From Amycolatopsis rifamycinica (GTDB taxonomy: Bacteria; Actinomycetota; Actinomycetes; Mycobacteriales; Pseudonocardiaceae): 64,000 nt of DNA. The position numbers and the translations under genes are program-made. The DNA lies in assembly GCF_000695625.1 (NCBI RefSeq), contig NZ_JMQI01000062.1, positions 1 through 64,000 on the forward strand, read 5' to 3'. Below the pieces are notes generated by a model. That model was not told where the DNA came from. It made no database searches and was given only the letters and a program-made list of their open reading frames with translations. Position 1 is the first letter of the stretch; each line of letters begins with the position of its first letter. This document shows positions 34,507 to 42,470 of this stretch, piece by piece.

Positions 34507-34905
34507 GTGACGGGAAAAGAGCAGCTCGCGACGGCCACCCGGCTCCTGGCCTATGACACGTTCGACAACAGGTGCCCGCTCAGGCCGATCATCGACCAGA
34601 CGACGAGCCGCTGGGCGACCCTGATCATCTCCGCCCTCGTCGCGGGCCCGCACCGCTTCGCGCAGCTGCACACCCGCGTCGGTGGCATCAGCCAGAAGAT
34701 GCTGTCGCAGAACCTCAAAGCACTCGCCCGCGCCGGGCTCGTCGCCCGCGACGTCGCGCCGACCAACCCACCCCAGGTCACCTACACCCTGACCGAACTC
34801 GGCGTCAGCCTGGCCGGCCCCCTGACCGATCTCATCCGGTGGTTCGGCGAACACGGAGACGAACTCCTCACCGCCCAGCACCGCTACGACAACCAGCAGC
34901 CGTGA
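34507..34905 (+). CDS. HxlR family transcriptional regulator
   Basis: This 132-residue regulator has the HxlR winged helix (TTSRWATLIISALVAGPHRFAQL and ISQKMLSQNLKALARAGLV). A cysteine in NRCPLRPII lies just before the DNA-binding domain, where redox- and electrophile-sensing HxlR proteins such as YodB carry their reactive Cys. It has no ribosome site, and TAACCT lies 6 nt before the GTG, so it is probably leaderless. The divergent SDR is the likely target. The sensing role is inferred from the Cys position only. Confidence 0.9.
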   Translation: MTGKEQLATATRLLAYDTFDNRCPLRPIIDQTTSRWATLIISALVAGPHRFAQLHTRVGGISQKMLSQNLKALARAGLVARDVAPTNPPQVTYTLTELGVSLAGPLTDLIRWFGEHGDELLTAQHRYDNQQP

Positions 34906-35018
34906 CCGGTCGGGTCTCGGCCTGCGCCGTCGTAAGTCGACGTCTCCGCCGGGGCGCGCGACCGTCTCAGCAGGCGCGCAGCCAGCGCACCCGGCCATCC
35001 GGGTGATAGGAATGGCCG

Positions 35019-36341
35019 GTGACCGAACCGAACCTGATCGAGGCTGCCGCGGCTGAGGCCGTCACGCTGACCAGCGAGCTCATCCGCATCGACACGACCA
35101 ACACCGGCGATCCCGACACGCTGGTCGGCGAGCGGGCGGCGGCCGAGTACGTGGCGGAGAAGCTGACCGACGCCGGCTACGAGATCACCTACGTCGAGTC
35201 GGGCGGGAAGAACCGGCACAACGTGATCGTGCGCCTCGAAGGGGCCGACCGGAGCCGGGGCGGGCTGCTGATCCACGGCCACCTCGACGCCGTGCCCGCC
35301 GATCCGTCGGAGTGGTCGGTCCACCCCTTCTCCGGCGCGGTCCAGGACGACTACGTCTGGGGCCGCGGCGCGGTCGACATGAAGGACATGTGCGGGATGG
35401 CGCTCGCGCTGGCCCGGCACTACAAGATGCACAACGTCGTGCCGCCGCGGGATCTGGTCTTCGCGTTCCTGGCCGACGAAGAGGCCGGCGGCAAGTACGG
35501 CGCCCAGTGGCTCGTCGAGAACCGCCCCGAGCTGTTCGAAGGGGTCACCGAGGCGATCAGCGAGGTCGGCGGCTTCTCCATCACGCTCAAGGACGACGTC
35601 CGCGCCTACCTCATCGAGACGGCGGAGAAGGGCATCCGCTGGATGAAGCTGCGCGTGCGCGGCACCGCCGGGCACGGCTCGATGATCCACCGCGACAACG
35701 CCGTCACGAAGCTGGCGGAGGCCGTGGCGAAGCTCGGCAACCACCGGTTCCCGCTCGTGCTCACCGACTCGGTGAAGGAGTTCCTCGCCGGCGTCACCGA
35801 GATCACCGGCTGGGACTTCCCCGAGGACGACCTGGAAGGCTCGGTCGCCAAGCTGGGCAACATCTCCCGGATGATCGGCGCGACCCTGCGCGACACGGCC
35901 AACCCGACCATGCTCACCGCCGGGTACAAGTCGAACGTCATCCCGTCGGTCGCCGAGGCCGCGGTCGACTGCCGGATCCTGCCGGGCCGCCTGGAGGCCT
36001 TCGACCGCGAGCTCGACGAGCTGCTCGGCCCGGACATCGAGAAGGAGTGGATGGAGCTCCCGCCGGTCGAGACCACCTTCGACGGCGCGCTCGTGGACGC
36101 CATGACCGCCGCGGTCCTGGCCGAGGACCCGGGCGCGAAGACGCTGCCGTACATGCTCTCCGGCGGCACCGACGCGAAGTCGTTCCAGGAGCTGGGCATC
36201 CGCAACTTCGGGTTCGCGCCCCTCAAGCTGCCGGCGGACCTCGACTTCTCCGCGCTGTTCCACGGCGTCGACGAGCGGGTCCCGGTCGAGGCGCTGAAGT
36301 TCGGCACCCGCGTGCTGGACCGGTTCCTGCGCACCAGCTGA
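35019..36341 (+). CDS. M20 family metallopeptidase (dipeptidase-like)
   Basis: This 440-residue zinc-dependent peptidase is of the M20/M25/M40 type. Metal ligands and catalytic residues are visible: His88 and Asp90 in IHGHLDAVPAD, Asp120 in GRGAVDMKDM, Glu154-Glu155 in LADEEAGGKYG, and a late SGGTDAKSF. The dimerisation insert lies between about residues 200 and 330. It probably hydrolyses peptides or N-acyl amino acids in the cytoplasm. The stop overlaps the next start by one base (TGATG), so it is coupled to the alpha/beta hydrolase. Confidence 0.93.
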   Translation: MTEPNLIEAAAAEAVTLTSELIRIDTTNTGDPDTLVGERAAAEYVAEKLTDAGYEITYVESGGKNRHNVIVRLEGADRSRGGLLIHGHLDAVPADPSEWSVHPFSGAVQDDYVWGRGAVDMKDMCGMALALARHYKMHNVVPPRDLVFAFLADEEAGGKYGAQWLVENRPELFEGVTEAISEVGGFSITLKDDVRAYLIETAEKGIRWMKLRVRGTAGHGSMIHRDNAVTKLAEAVAKLGNHRFPLVLTDSVKEFLAGVTEITGWDFPEDDLEGSVAKLGNISRMIGATLRDTANPTMLTAGYKSNVIPSVAEAAVDCRILPGRLEAFDRELDELLGPDIEKEWMELPPVETTFDGALVDAMTAAVLAEDPGAKTLPYMLSGGTDAKSFQELGIRNFGFAPLKLPADLDFSALFHGVDERVPVEALKFGTRVLDRFLRTS

Positions 36342-37222
36342 TGACCGGGTTCGCGCTCGCCGACGGCACACCACTGCGGCTGGTCCGCAGGGGCGACCCG
36401 GCCGCGCCGGTGACCGTGGTGTTCGTCCACGGCTACGCGCTCGACCAGCGCAGCTGGGGCCGGATCGCGCCGCTGGTGCCGGACGCCGCCGACGGGCCGG
36501 TGGCCGTGCTGACCTACGACCAGCGCGGCCACGGCGGCTCGGGCCGGGCGCGGCGCGGCACGGCGACCATGGCCCAGCTCGGCGACGACCTCGCCGAGCT
36601 GGTGGCGCGCGAGGTGCCCGAAGGCCGGGTGGTGCTGGTGGGCCACGACATGGGTGGCCTGGCCATCATGTCGCTGTCGCAGCGGCACCCCGAGCTGTTC
36701 GCCGCGCGGGTGTCGGGGCTGGTGCTGCTGGCGACGTCGTCGGGCACGCTCGCCGCGGAGGTGTCGGCGACCTGGCCGAACGCGCTGGGGAAACTCGTCC
36801 GCGACCTCGAAGCGGTGCTCGGCTCGAAACTCTTCGGCGTCGTGCGCGAGCACACCAGCCGGGCGGTCAGCGCGGGCCTGCGCTGGTGGCTCTTCGGCGA
36901 CGACCCGGACCCCGAGCTGGTCGAACTGACGGTGAAGATGATCCGCGGCAACTGGCCTCACACGGTGTCGCTGTTCCGCCCGGCCATGGACGCCTACGCG
37001 CGCGACGCGGCCTTGGCGCAGGTGACCGGCCTGCCGGTGACGGCGATCGTGGGGGAGCGGGACCGGATCGTCCGGGCGGCCGATGTGGAGCAGTGGGTCC
37101 GCGGCCTCGGCGACGGCACCGCCGTGGTGCTGCCCGGTGTCGGGCACGTCGTGCCGCTGGAGGCCGCGGCCCAGGTGCTGCCGAGGGTGGTCGCGCTGGT
37201 CAACGCGAGCCTGCGGAGTTAG
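36341..37222 (+). CDS. Alpha/beta hydrolase with Asp in the nucleophile position
   Basis: This 293-residue alpha/beta hydrolase has the oxyanion motif VFVHGYALD, a YDQRGHGGSG loop and a C-terminal GVGHVVPLEA catalytic histidine. The nucleophile elbow reads LVGHDMGG, so Asp103 stands where most relatives have Ser. Asp nucleophiles are used by haloalkane and fluoroacetate dehalogenases and epoxide hydrolases, whereas close-looking actinobacterial esterases have GHSMGG. It may be a dehalogenase or epoxide hydrolase, or a neofunctionalised esterase. It is coupled to the M20 gene, and its 3' end overlaps the convergent methyltransferase gene by 23 bp. Confidence 0.88.
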   Translation: MTGFALADGTPLRLVRRGDPAAPVTVVFVHGYALDQRSWGRIAPLVPDAADGPVAVLTYDQRGHGGSGRARRGTATMAQLGDDLAELVAREVPEGRVVLVGHDMGGLAIMSLSQRHPELFAARVSGLVLLATSSGTLAAEVSATWPNALGKLVRDLEAVLGSKLFGVVREHTSRAVSAGLRWWLFGDDPDPELVELTVKMIRGNWPHTVSLFRPAMDAYARDAALAQVTGLPVTAIVGERDRIVRAADVEQWVRGLGDGTAVVLPGVGHVVPLEAAAQVLPRVVALVNASLRS

Positions 37223-37898
37223 TGCCCGCGGCGAGGAAGATCGGCACCGCGACGAACAGCCGGTCGTCGCGGGCCCGGGCTTCCTGCTCGGCCAGCCAGG
37301 CGCCGTCGCCGCCCAGGTTGGCCAGCACCGGCAGGACCGCGGCGTCGGTCCACACCAGCGCGTGGACTTCGACGCTGACGTCCGCGAACCCGTGGTCCAG
37401 CAACAGGTTCCGGTACCGCCGGGCGATCCTCGGGTGGGGCATGCCGTCCGCGCGCGTGTGGACGATCGACCGGGTGCGCGCGGGGTCGTCGGAGTCGATC
37501 ACCATCGTGTCCCAGTCCTGGCCGGTGAGCACCGCGCGGCCGCCGGGGGCCAGGACGCGCCGGGCCTCGGCGACCGCGAGCGCCGGATCGGGCAGGACGT
37601 GCAGGACCTTGTCGGCGCGGTAGCCGGTGACCGAGCCGTCGCCGAGGGGCAGCGCGGTGGCGTCGGCGACGTGGAACTCGCCGTCCGGCCAGCGCGCGGC
37701 GGCGACCTCGACCATGGCCGGGTCGGCGTCGACGCCGATGGCCCGGACGCCGCGCGCGGCCAGCTCGCCGACGGCCCGCCCGCTGCCGCAGCCGACGTCG
37801 ACCACGACGTCGCCGAGGGCTTCGTACGTGCGTTCCCGCAGGTCGACGGCTTGCGGGCGGTCGTCGAGGGCGTCGAGGAGTGTGAGCAACGTGGACAT
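37200..37898 (-). CDS. Class I SAM-dependent methyltransferase
   Basis: This protein of about 232 residues has the SAM-binding motif VVVDVGCGSGRAVGEL, the acidic strand-2 end AIGVDADPAMVEVA, and motif II/III segments (LHVLPDPALAVAEARRVLAPGG) typical of UbiE/Methyltransf_11 proteins. The methyl acceptor is unknown. An ATG at 37907 is also in frame, three codons earlier. It diverges from the MerR regulator at 37927 with about 28 bp between start codons, so that regulator probably controls it. Confidence 0.88.
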   Translation of the reverse strand: MSTLLTLLDALDDRPQAVDLRERTYEALGDVVVDVGCGSGRAVGELAARGVRAIGVDADPAMVEVAAARWPDGEFHVADATALPLGDGSVTGYRADKVLHVLPDPALAVAEARRVLAPGGRAVLTGQDWDTMVIDSDDPARTRSIVHTRADGMPHPRIARRYRNLLLDHGFADVSVEVHALVWTDAAVLPVLANLGGDGAWLAEQEARARDDRLFVAVPIFLAAGTNSAGSR

Positions 37899-37926
37899 GG
37901 CGCCCATCCTGCGACTTAATGCCGGG

Positions 37927-38304
37927 ATGAAGTCAATCGGCGAAGTGGCGGCCCGGTTCGGGTTGCCGGCCCACGTGCTGCGGTACTGGGAGGCGGAAGG
38001 GCTGCTGACCCCGGCCCGGGTGGGGACCCGGCGCCGCTACACCGACGCCGACCTGCACCGGGTGGCCGCGATCCTGGTCGCCAAGGAAGCCGGGTTCGAG
38101 CTCGCGGACATCCGGACGATGCTGACGGGCCGGTCCGCGGCCGACCGGGCGGCGATGGCGGCCCGCCAACGGGACCGGCTGCGGGCCCGGATCGCCCGGG
38201 CGCAGGCCGCGCTCGAGCTGCTCGAAGGCGACTGCCCGCACGACGAGCTCATGGCCTGCCCGCACTTCCGGGACCTCCTCAACCGACAGCTTGAGCGTTC
38301 TTGA
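37927..38304 (+). CDS. MerR family transcriptional regulator
   Basis: This 125-residue regulator starts with the MerR HTH (IGEVAARFGLPAHVLRYWEAEGLL, with TRRRYTDADL as wing), then the dimerisation helix. Three cysteines near the C terminus (CPHDELMACPHF, with Cys and His spacing) could bind a metal or respond to oxidation; which of these is not clear. It faces the methyltransferase gene across a very short gap, as expected for MerR-type control of a divergent target. Confidence 0.88.
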   Translation: MKSIGEVAARFGLPAHVLRYWEAEGLLTPARVGTRRRYTDADLHRVAAILVAKEAGFELADIRTMLTGRSAADRAAMAARQRDRLRARIARAQAALELLEGDCPHDELMACPHFRDLLNRQLERS

Positions 38305-38330
38305 CAAATTCTCTGTTCGGTTGCCATGCT
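38301..38330 (+). promoter_or_regulatory. Promoter of the ArsR/SRPBCC pair
   Basis: A perfect TTGACA at 38301-38306 and CATGCT at 38325-38330 are 18 bp apart. The predicted start falls on the ATG at 38337, so the ArsR message would be leaderless. The -35 box overlaps the MerR stop codon. Confidence 0.6.
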
Positions 38331-38336
38331 GGCTGC

Positions 38337-38924
38337 ATGTTTCCCGTGGCGGTGATCGAAGACGCGGCGGCGGCCGAGGTGTCGCTGGATCCGGTCCGCG
38401 CCCGGCTGCTGGCCGAACTGGCCGAGCCGGCCTCGGCGACGATGCTCGCCGCGCGGGTCGGCCTGCCCCGCCAGAAGGTCAACTACCACCTGCGGGCCCT
38501 GGAAAGCCACGGCCTGGTGGAGCTGGTCGAGGAACGCCGCAAGGGCAACGTCACCGAGCGGATGATGCAGGCGACGGCGGCGTCGTACGTCATCTCGCCG
38601 ACGGCACTGGCCGCGGTGCAGCCGGACCCGGCCCGCTCGCCGGACCGGCTCTCGGCGCGGTGGCTGCTGGCCGTCGCCGGCCGGCTCGTGCGCGACGTCG
38701 GCCTGCTGATCACCGGCGCGGCCAAGGCCAAGCAGCGCCTGGCGACCTTCGCGCTCGACGGCGAGGTGCGGTTCGCCTCCGCCGCCGACCGGGCCGCGTT
38801 CGCCGAGGAGCTCACGGCCGCGGTCACCACGCTGGTGGGGAAGTACCACGACGAGACGGCCGAGAAGGGCCGCTCGTACCGGGTGGTCGTCGCCGTGCAC
38901 CCGAGCGTTCCGGAGGAGTCCTGA
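38337..38924 (+). CDS. ArsR-type HTH regulator
   Basis: This 195-residue protein has a winged HTH (RARLLAELAEPASATMLAARV, recognition helix around RQKVNYHLRALESHGLV) of the ArsR class. A longer C-terminal part with no cysteine metal site follows. Its stop lies just before the start of an SRPBCC protein, an arrangement seen for ArsR regulators that control AHSA1/SRPBCC partners. The ATG at 38337 coincides with the predicted transcription start. Confidence 0.88.
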   Translation: MFPVAVIEDAAAAEVSLDPVRARLLAELAEPASATMLAARVGLPRQKVNYHLRALESHGLVELVEERRKGNVTERMMQATAASYVISPTALAAVQPDPARSPDRLSARWLLAVAGRLVRDVGLLITGAAKAKQRLATFALDGEVRFASAADRAAFAEELTAAVTTLVGKYHDETAEKGRSYRVVVAVHPSVPEES

Positions 38925-38925
38925 A

Positions 38926-39672
38926 GTGGGGCACGAGTTCGAACTGACCGACGTCGCCGAAGCCGGGGCGACACCGGAGCAGGTGTGGGAAGCCATCGCG
39001 ACCGGCCCGGGCGTCGACTCCTGGTTCATGGGCCGCACCGAGGTCGAGGGCGGCACCGGCGGCACGATCCGCGGTGCCTTCGGCGCCTACCGGCCGGAAT
39101 ACCGGATCCACGAGTGGGAGCCGGCGGAGAAGCTGGCCTACGCCAGCGAGACCGCACCGGACGGACGGCGGATCGCCTACGAGTTCCTCATCGAGGGCCG
39201 CGCCGGCGGCAGCACCGTGATCAGGTGCGTCACCAGCGGCTTCCTGCCGGGCGACGACTGGGAGGACGAGTTCGAGGCGATGACCGCCGGCGGCGCGATG
39301 TTCTTCCGCACGCTGGTCGAGTACGTCACGCACTTCGCCGAGCGGGTCGCCGTGCCGGTGACCGCGTTCGGCCCGCCGGTGGGGGACTGGGCCGAGGCGT
39401 GGGTGCGCCTCGGCCACGCCCTGGGCCTGCGGACGCGGCCCGCCGAGGGCGACCGCGTCCGCGTCGGGCACGCGGGCCGGGCCCCGCGGGACGGGGTGGT
39501 GTACGCGGTGAACGACCAGACCGCCGGCGTGCGGACGGCGGACGCGATGTACCGCTTCCTGCGGGGCTTCCACGGCCCGATGGTCGCCTCCCACCACGTC
39601 TTCACGCCCGGCGCCGACGCCGAGGCGGAGGAGCAGAGCTGGGGTGAGTGGCTGAACCGGGTGTTCGGCTAG
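38926..39672 (+). CDS. SRPBCC/AHSA1 domain protein
   Basis: This 248-residue protein begins with an AHSA1-like START fold (ATPEQVWEAIATGPGVDSWF, followed by the long hydrophobic-groove strands through about residue 145). A second part of about 100 residues, with FRGFHGPMVASHH-type features, resembles neither half closely. Such proteins bind hydrophobic ligands or act as chaperone cofactors. A GGAGGAG site precedes the GTG at 38926, 1 bp after the ArsR stop, so the two form an operon. Its 3' end overlaps the convergent EthD-like gene by 4 bp. Confidence 0.85.
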   Translation: MGHEFELTDVAEAGATPEQVWEAIATGPGVDSWFMGRTEVEGGTGGTIRGAFGAYRPEYRIHEWEPAEKLAYASETAPDGRRIAYEFLIEGRAGGSTVIRCVTSGFLPGDDWEDEFEAMTAGGAMFFRTLVEYVTHFAERVAVPVTAFGPPVGDWAEAWVRLGHALGLRTRPAEGDRVRVGHAGRAPRDGVVYAVNDQTAGVRTADAMYRFLRGFHGPMVASHHVFTPGADAEAEEQSWGEWLNRVFG

Positions 39673-40013
39673 CCGCGCTCGACGACCACGTCCTCGACGC
39701 AGATGACCCGCCCGAACGTGGCCAGGTCGATGAAGTTCTCGTGGTCGGGGTCGACGATCTTCAGGAAGTTCTCGCTGAAGAACAGCGCTTCGAGGTCGGC
39801 CATGCTGTCGAACCAGGCCTCGACCACCGAGTCGTACGCCGGCGCGGGGTACCGCGGCGCCGGGACGGGGTAGGACACGACGAACCGCCGGAGGTACCGC
39901 TGTGCCTCCGGGATCGACATGAGCAACGGCCGGTGGACGTGCTGCTGGTAGTGCTTGAACTCCTCGTGGGTCATGCCTTCGCGGCGCTTCAGGGTGATGA
40001 CCATCTTGATCAC
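39669..40013 (-). CDS. EthD domain protein
   Basis: This protein of about 114 residues has the EthD dimeric ferredoxin-like fold: VITLKRREGMTHEEFKHY at the N terminus, HRPLLMS, then a segment of alternating hydrophobic strands to YDSVVEAWFDSMADL. EthD-type proteins accompany oxidative degradation pathways or act as small lyases or cyclases; the role here is unknown. The start is the GTG at 40013, with an in-frame ATG at 40004. No partner operon is evident. Confidence 0.85.
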   Translation of the reverse strand: MIKMVITLKRREGMTHEEFKHYQQHVHRPLLMSIPEAQRYLRRFVVSYPVPAPRYPAPAYDSVVEAWFDSMADLEALFFSENFLKIVDPDHENFIDLATFGRVICVEDVVVERG

Positions 40014-40229
40014 GGGCGAATGCCTTTCTGTCGTACCGGAGTGGGGTGCGGCCGCTGTGACCACGTGCACGCCGAGCGAGACCGCGAAGGCGGGCAGCGC
40101 GACGACAACCGGCCAGGTCCGTGGCTTGACACCGACCCTGCACGCCCGGCGGGCACCCCGCCCAGAGCGCCGCGATGCTGGTGGCCGGACCACCACCCTG
40201 CGACCGGTTCGCCGTGGGATGATCACCAG

Positions 40230-41111
40230 GTGGCGGATGTGCGTTCTCGCGAGCTCGGCGCCTACCTGCGCGCCCGGCGTGACCGGCTTTCCCCGGCCGA
40301 CGTCGGCCTGCCCGGGGGCGGGGGACGGCGCCGGGTCAAGGGGCTGCGCCGGGAGGAGGTCGCCGTCCTCGCGAACGTCGGGTCGACCTGGTACACGTGG
40401 CTCGAACAGGGACGCGACGTGCGGCCGAGCGCCGAGGTGCTGGCCGCGATCGCCCGGGCGCTGCGGCTCACCGGCGACGAGCGGCGGCACCTGTTCCGCC
40501 TCGGCGGGCACCCGGACCCCGGCACCCCGTTGAGCTGGGAGCAGACCGGCGACCGCCTGCAGGGGCTGCTGGACAACCTCTCCCCGCACCCGGCGGTGGT
40601 GATGAACCCCTGGTTCGAGCCCGTGGCCTACAACGCGCCGTTCCGGTTCCTGATCGACGATCTGGAGGCCCTGCCGGCCGCCGACCGCAACTGTGCCTAC
40701 CTGCACTTCACCCACCCGGACTGGATCGCCGGGCACGACGGCCACGAGCAGGAGTGCGCGGCCGTCGTCGCGAAGCTGCGCGCGTACTACGGCGAGTCGG
40801 TCGCCGACCCGGCGTGGGAGCCGCTCCTGAGCCGGCTGCGCGCGGAGTCACCCCTGTTCGCGCGGCTGTGGGACCAGGCGGACGTGGCGACCGATCCCGG
40901 ACGGCTCAAGCGCATCCGGTCCCTGCACGTCGGCACCTTGTCCGTGCGCACCACGACGATGCTGCTCGAGGAACACCCCCGCACCCGCGTCGTCGTGTAC
41001 CAGCCGGCCGACCGCACCACCCAGGAGCGGCTCGAGGAACTCGCCCACCGCATCGCCCGCGGCGCCATCGACGGCCCGGCGAACGTCCGCCGCCTGCGCC
41101 CGGCGACCTGA
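40230..41111 (+). CDS. XRE family regulator with MmyB-like ligand domain
   Basis: This 293-residue regulator has an N-terminal HTH (LGAYLRARRDRLSPADVGLP with RRVKGLRREEVAVLANVGSTWYTWLEQGRD). A C-terminal MmyB-type PAS-like ligand-binding domain contains NPWFEPVAYN and DRNCAYLHFTHPDW. Regulators of this kind are abundant in actinomycetes and usually control a neighbouring oxidoreductase gene. The gap before it (40014-40229) holds no other gene I can support, only its own promoter region and that of the EthD gene, so the EthD gene may be its target. Confidence 0.9.
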   Translation: MADVRSRELGAYLRARRDRLSPADVGLPGGGGRRRVKGLRREEVAVLANVGSTWYTWLEQGRDVRPSAEVLAAIARALRLTGDERRHLFRLGGHPDPGTPLSWEQTGDRLQGLLDNLSPHPAVVMNPWFEPVAYNAPFRFLIDDLEALPAADRNCAYLHFTHPDWIAGHDGHEQECAAVVAKLRAYYGESVADPAWEPLLSRLRAESPLFARLWDQADVATDPGRLKRIRSLHVGTLSVRTTTMLLEEHPRTRVVVYQPADRTTQERLEELAHRIARGAIDGPANVRRLRPAT

Positions 41112-41137
41112 CCGGGCCGGCGACTCCGGCCCACGGG

Positions 41138-41362
41138 CTAGGTCGGCAGCGCGCCCGGCAGGCTTTCCTTCGTCCTCTTGCGGCGCAACCAGACCCTGCG
41201 CGTGCCGTCCGCATAGAGCCGGACCGTGCGCAGTTCCCAGCCCGCGAACTCCGCGTGGATGGAGAGCTGGATCGCCGCCGCGCGCCGGGACACGCCCGGG
41301 GGGAGGTGCAGGCGGCGATACTCCCAATCCCCTTCGACCACCGCCTCGCCGACCGCTGTCAT
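41138..41362 (-). CDS. DUF5703 family small protein
   Basis: This 74-residue basic protein has the features of DUF5703: DWEYRRLHLPPGVSRRAA, FAGWELRTVRLY and RVWLRRK. The function is unknown. The ATG at 41362 overlaps the stop of the upstream lipoprotein gene (ATGA), so the two are translated together, which suggests a common cell-envelope role. Confidence 0.82.
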   Translation of the reverse strand: MTAVGEAVVEGDWEYRRLHLPPGVSRRAAAIQLSIHAEFAGWELRTVRLYADGTRRVWLRRKRTKESLPGALPT

Positions 41363-42372
41363 GGCTGGATCACCTGGGTCCCTTCTCCGGCGGCCGAGCC
41401 GACGATCACCCGGCCGCTCTTCTCGTCCACCCCCACCGAGTCCGGCTGGCGCACGGTGGGGAACCGATACTTCTCCACGGGTTCGCCGCCGCGGACGTCG
41501 AACCCCACCACTTCGTTGCGTGCGGTCAGCGTGACCCACGCCAGGCTCCGCGTCGCGTCGTAAGCGATCCCGTACGCCCCGCCGGGCACCGGGTAGCGCT
41601 GCCGCATGATGAGCGGCGAAGCCGAGAACGCGAGCAGCGCGCCCGCCCGGGCGTCGGTCACCAGCACCCGCCCGTACGAGTCCGCCACGGCGTTCGCGGC
41701 GCCGTCCCCGGCGCGCAGGCCCTCGTCGACCTTCCCCGCGGCCAGGTCCACCGAGAACACCGCCGTCCGCAGCCGGTCCAGCACCACCACGCCGTCCCCG
41801 GTGTCGACGACGTCGTCGGCACTGTAGAGCTGCCCGCCGATCGTCCGCGCCGGACCCGCCGCCGGCAGCACCCGGATGTCCTTCCCCGCCCCCATCGCGA
41901 CCAGCCTGTCCGCCCCGTACACGATGCTCGACGCCGGCTGCCCGCCCGTCTTCGTCTCGGTCAGCTTCCGGTCCGGCAACGTCAGCTGCTGCACCACGCC
42001 CTGATCGGGCTCGGCGATCTCCACCCGCCCCGGCGTCACCGTCAACCGCGAGACCTTGCCGTATAACGGCATATTCACCGGGGGTGACGCGAGCGCGTTC
42101 AGGTCGTACAGCCGCAGCGACGGCGGCTCGGGAACGGCAACGACGAGGGTAGCCGTCTTCGCGTCCACGGCGACCGCCGACACCGATCCCGTGCCGAGCA
42201 CCTGACCGGCGGGCCGCACGGTCACCGCGGGGGAGACGGCCGGGCGCGCGGCGATCGGGTTCGCCACGATCTGCAGGTCGTCCGAGGTCGACTTGGCCGA
42301 CGAGCAGCCCGAGAGCACCAGTGCACCGGCGAGCGGGAGCGCGATCCACGACACGGCGGCGAGCCGACGCAC
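41359..42372 (-). CDS. Lipoprotein with YncE-like beta-propeller
   Basis: This 337-residue protein begins with a lipoprotein signal (hydrophobic run ending in the lipobox LSGC, Cys23). The rest resembles YncE-type beta-propeller repeats: VSAVAVDAKTATLVVAV, VSRLTVTPGRVEIAEPD, and YGIAYDATRSLAWVTLTARNEVVGFD near the C terminus. It is probably attached to the outer face of the membrane; its ligand is unknown. The GTG at 42372 has TGGAGG 7 nt upstream. One leucine (MPLYGK) uses a TTA codon within the conserved motif at 42061-42076. Confidence 0.88.
   Translation of the reverse strand: MRRLAAVSWIALPLAGALVLSGCSSAKSTSDDLQIVANPIAARPAVSPAVTVRPAGQVLGTGSVSAVAVDAKTATLVVAVPEPPSLRLYDLNALASPPVNMPLYGKVSRLTVTPGRVEIAEPDQGVVQQLTLPDRKLTETKTGGQPASSIVYGADRLVAMGAGKDIRVLPAAGPARTIGGQLYSADDVVDTGDGVVVLDRLRTAVFSVDLAAGKVDEGLRAGDGAANAVADSYGRVLVTDARAGALLAFSASPLIMRQRYPVPGGAYGIAYDATRSLAWVTLTARNEVVGFDVRGGEPVEKYRFPTVRQPDSVGVDEKSGRVIVGSAAGEGTQVIQP
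42061..42076 (+). repeat. AT-rich 16-mer motif, copy 2 (inside the lipoprotein gene)
   Basis: GTATAACGGCATATTC matches the motif at 22749 and 48318. It lies in the coding strand of the lipoprotein gene, where its reverse complement supplies the codons for NMPLY, including a rare TTA leucine. Confidence 0.55.
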
Positions 42373-42470
42373 GTTGCGGCCTCCAGGTGTCCCTCGGCGG
42401 GCGGTCTTCACCAGCATGCTCCTTGATCCCCGTGCCGTCACGTGCGTGTCACCGAACAGACACCTGGTGC

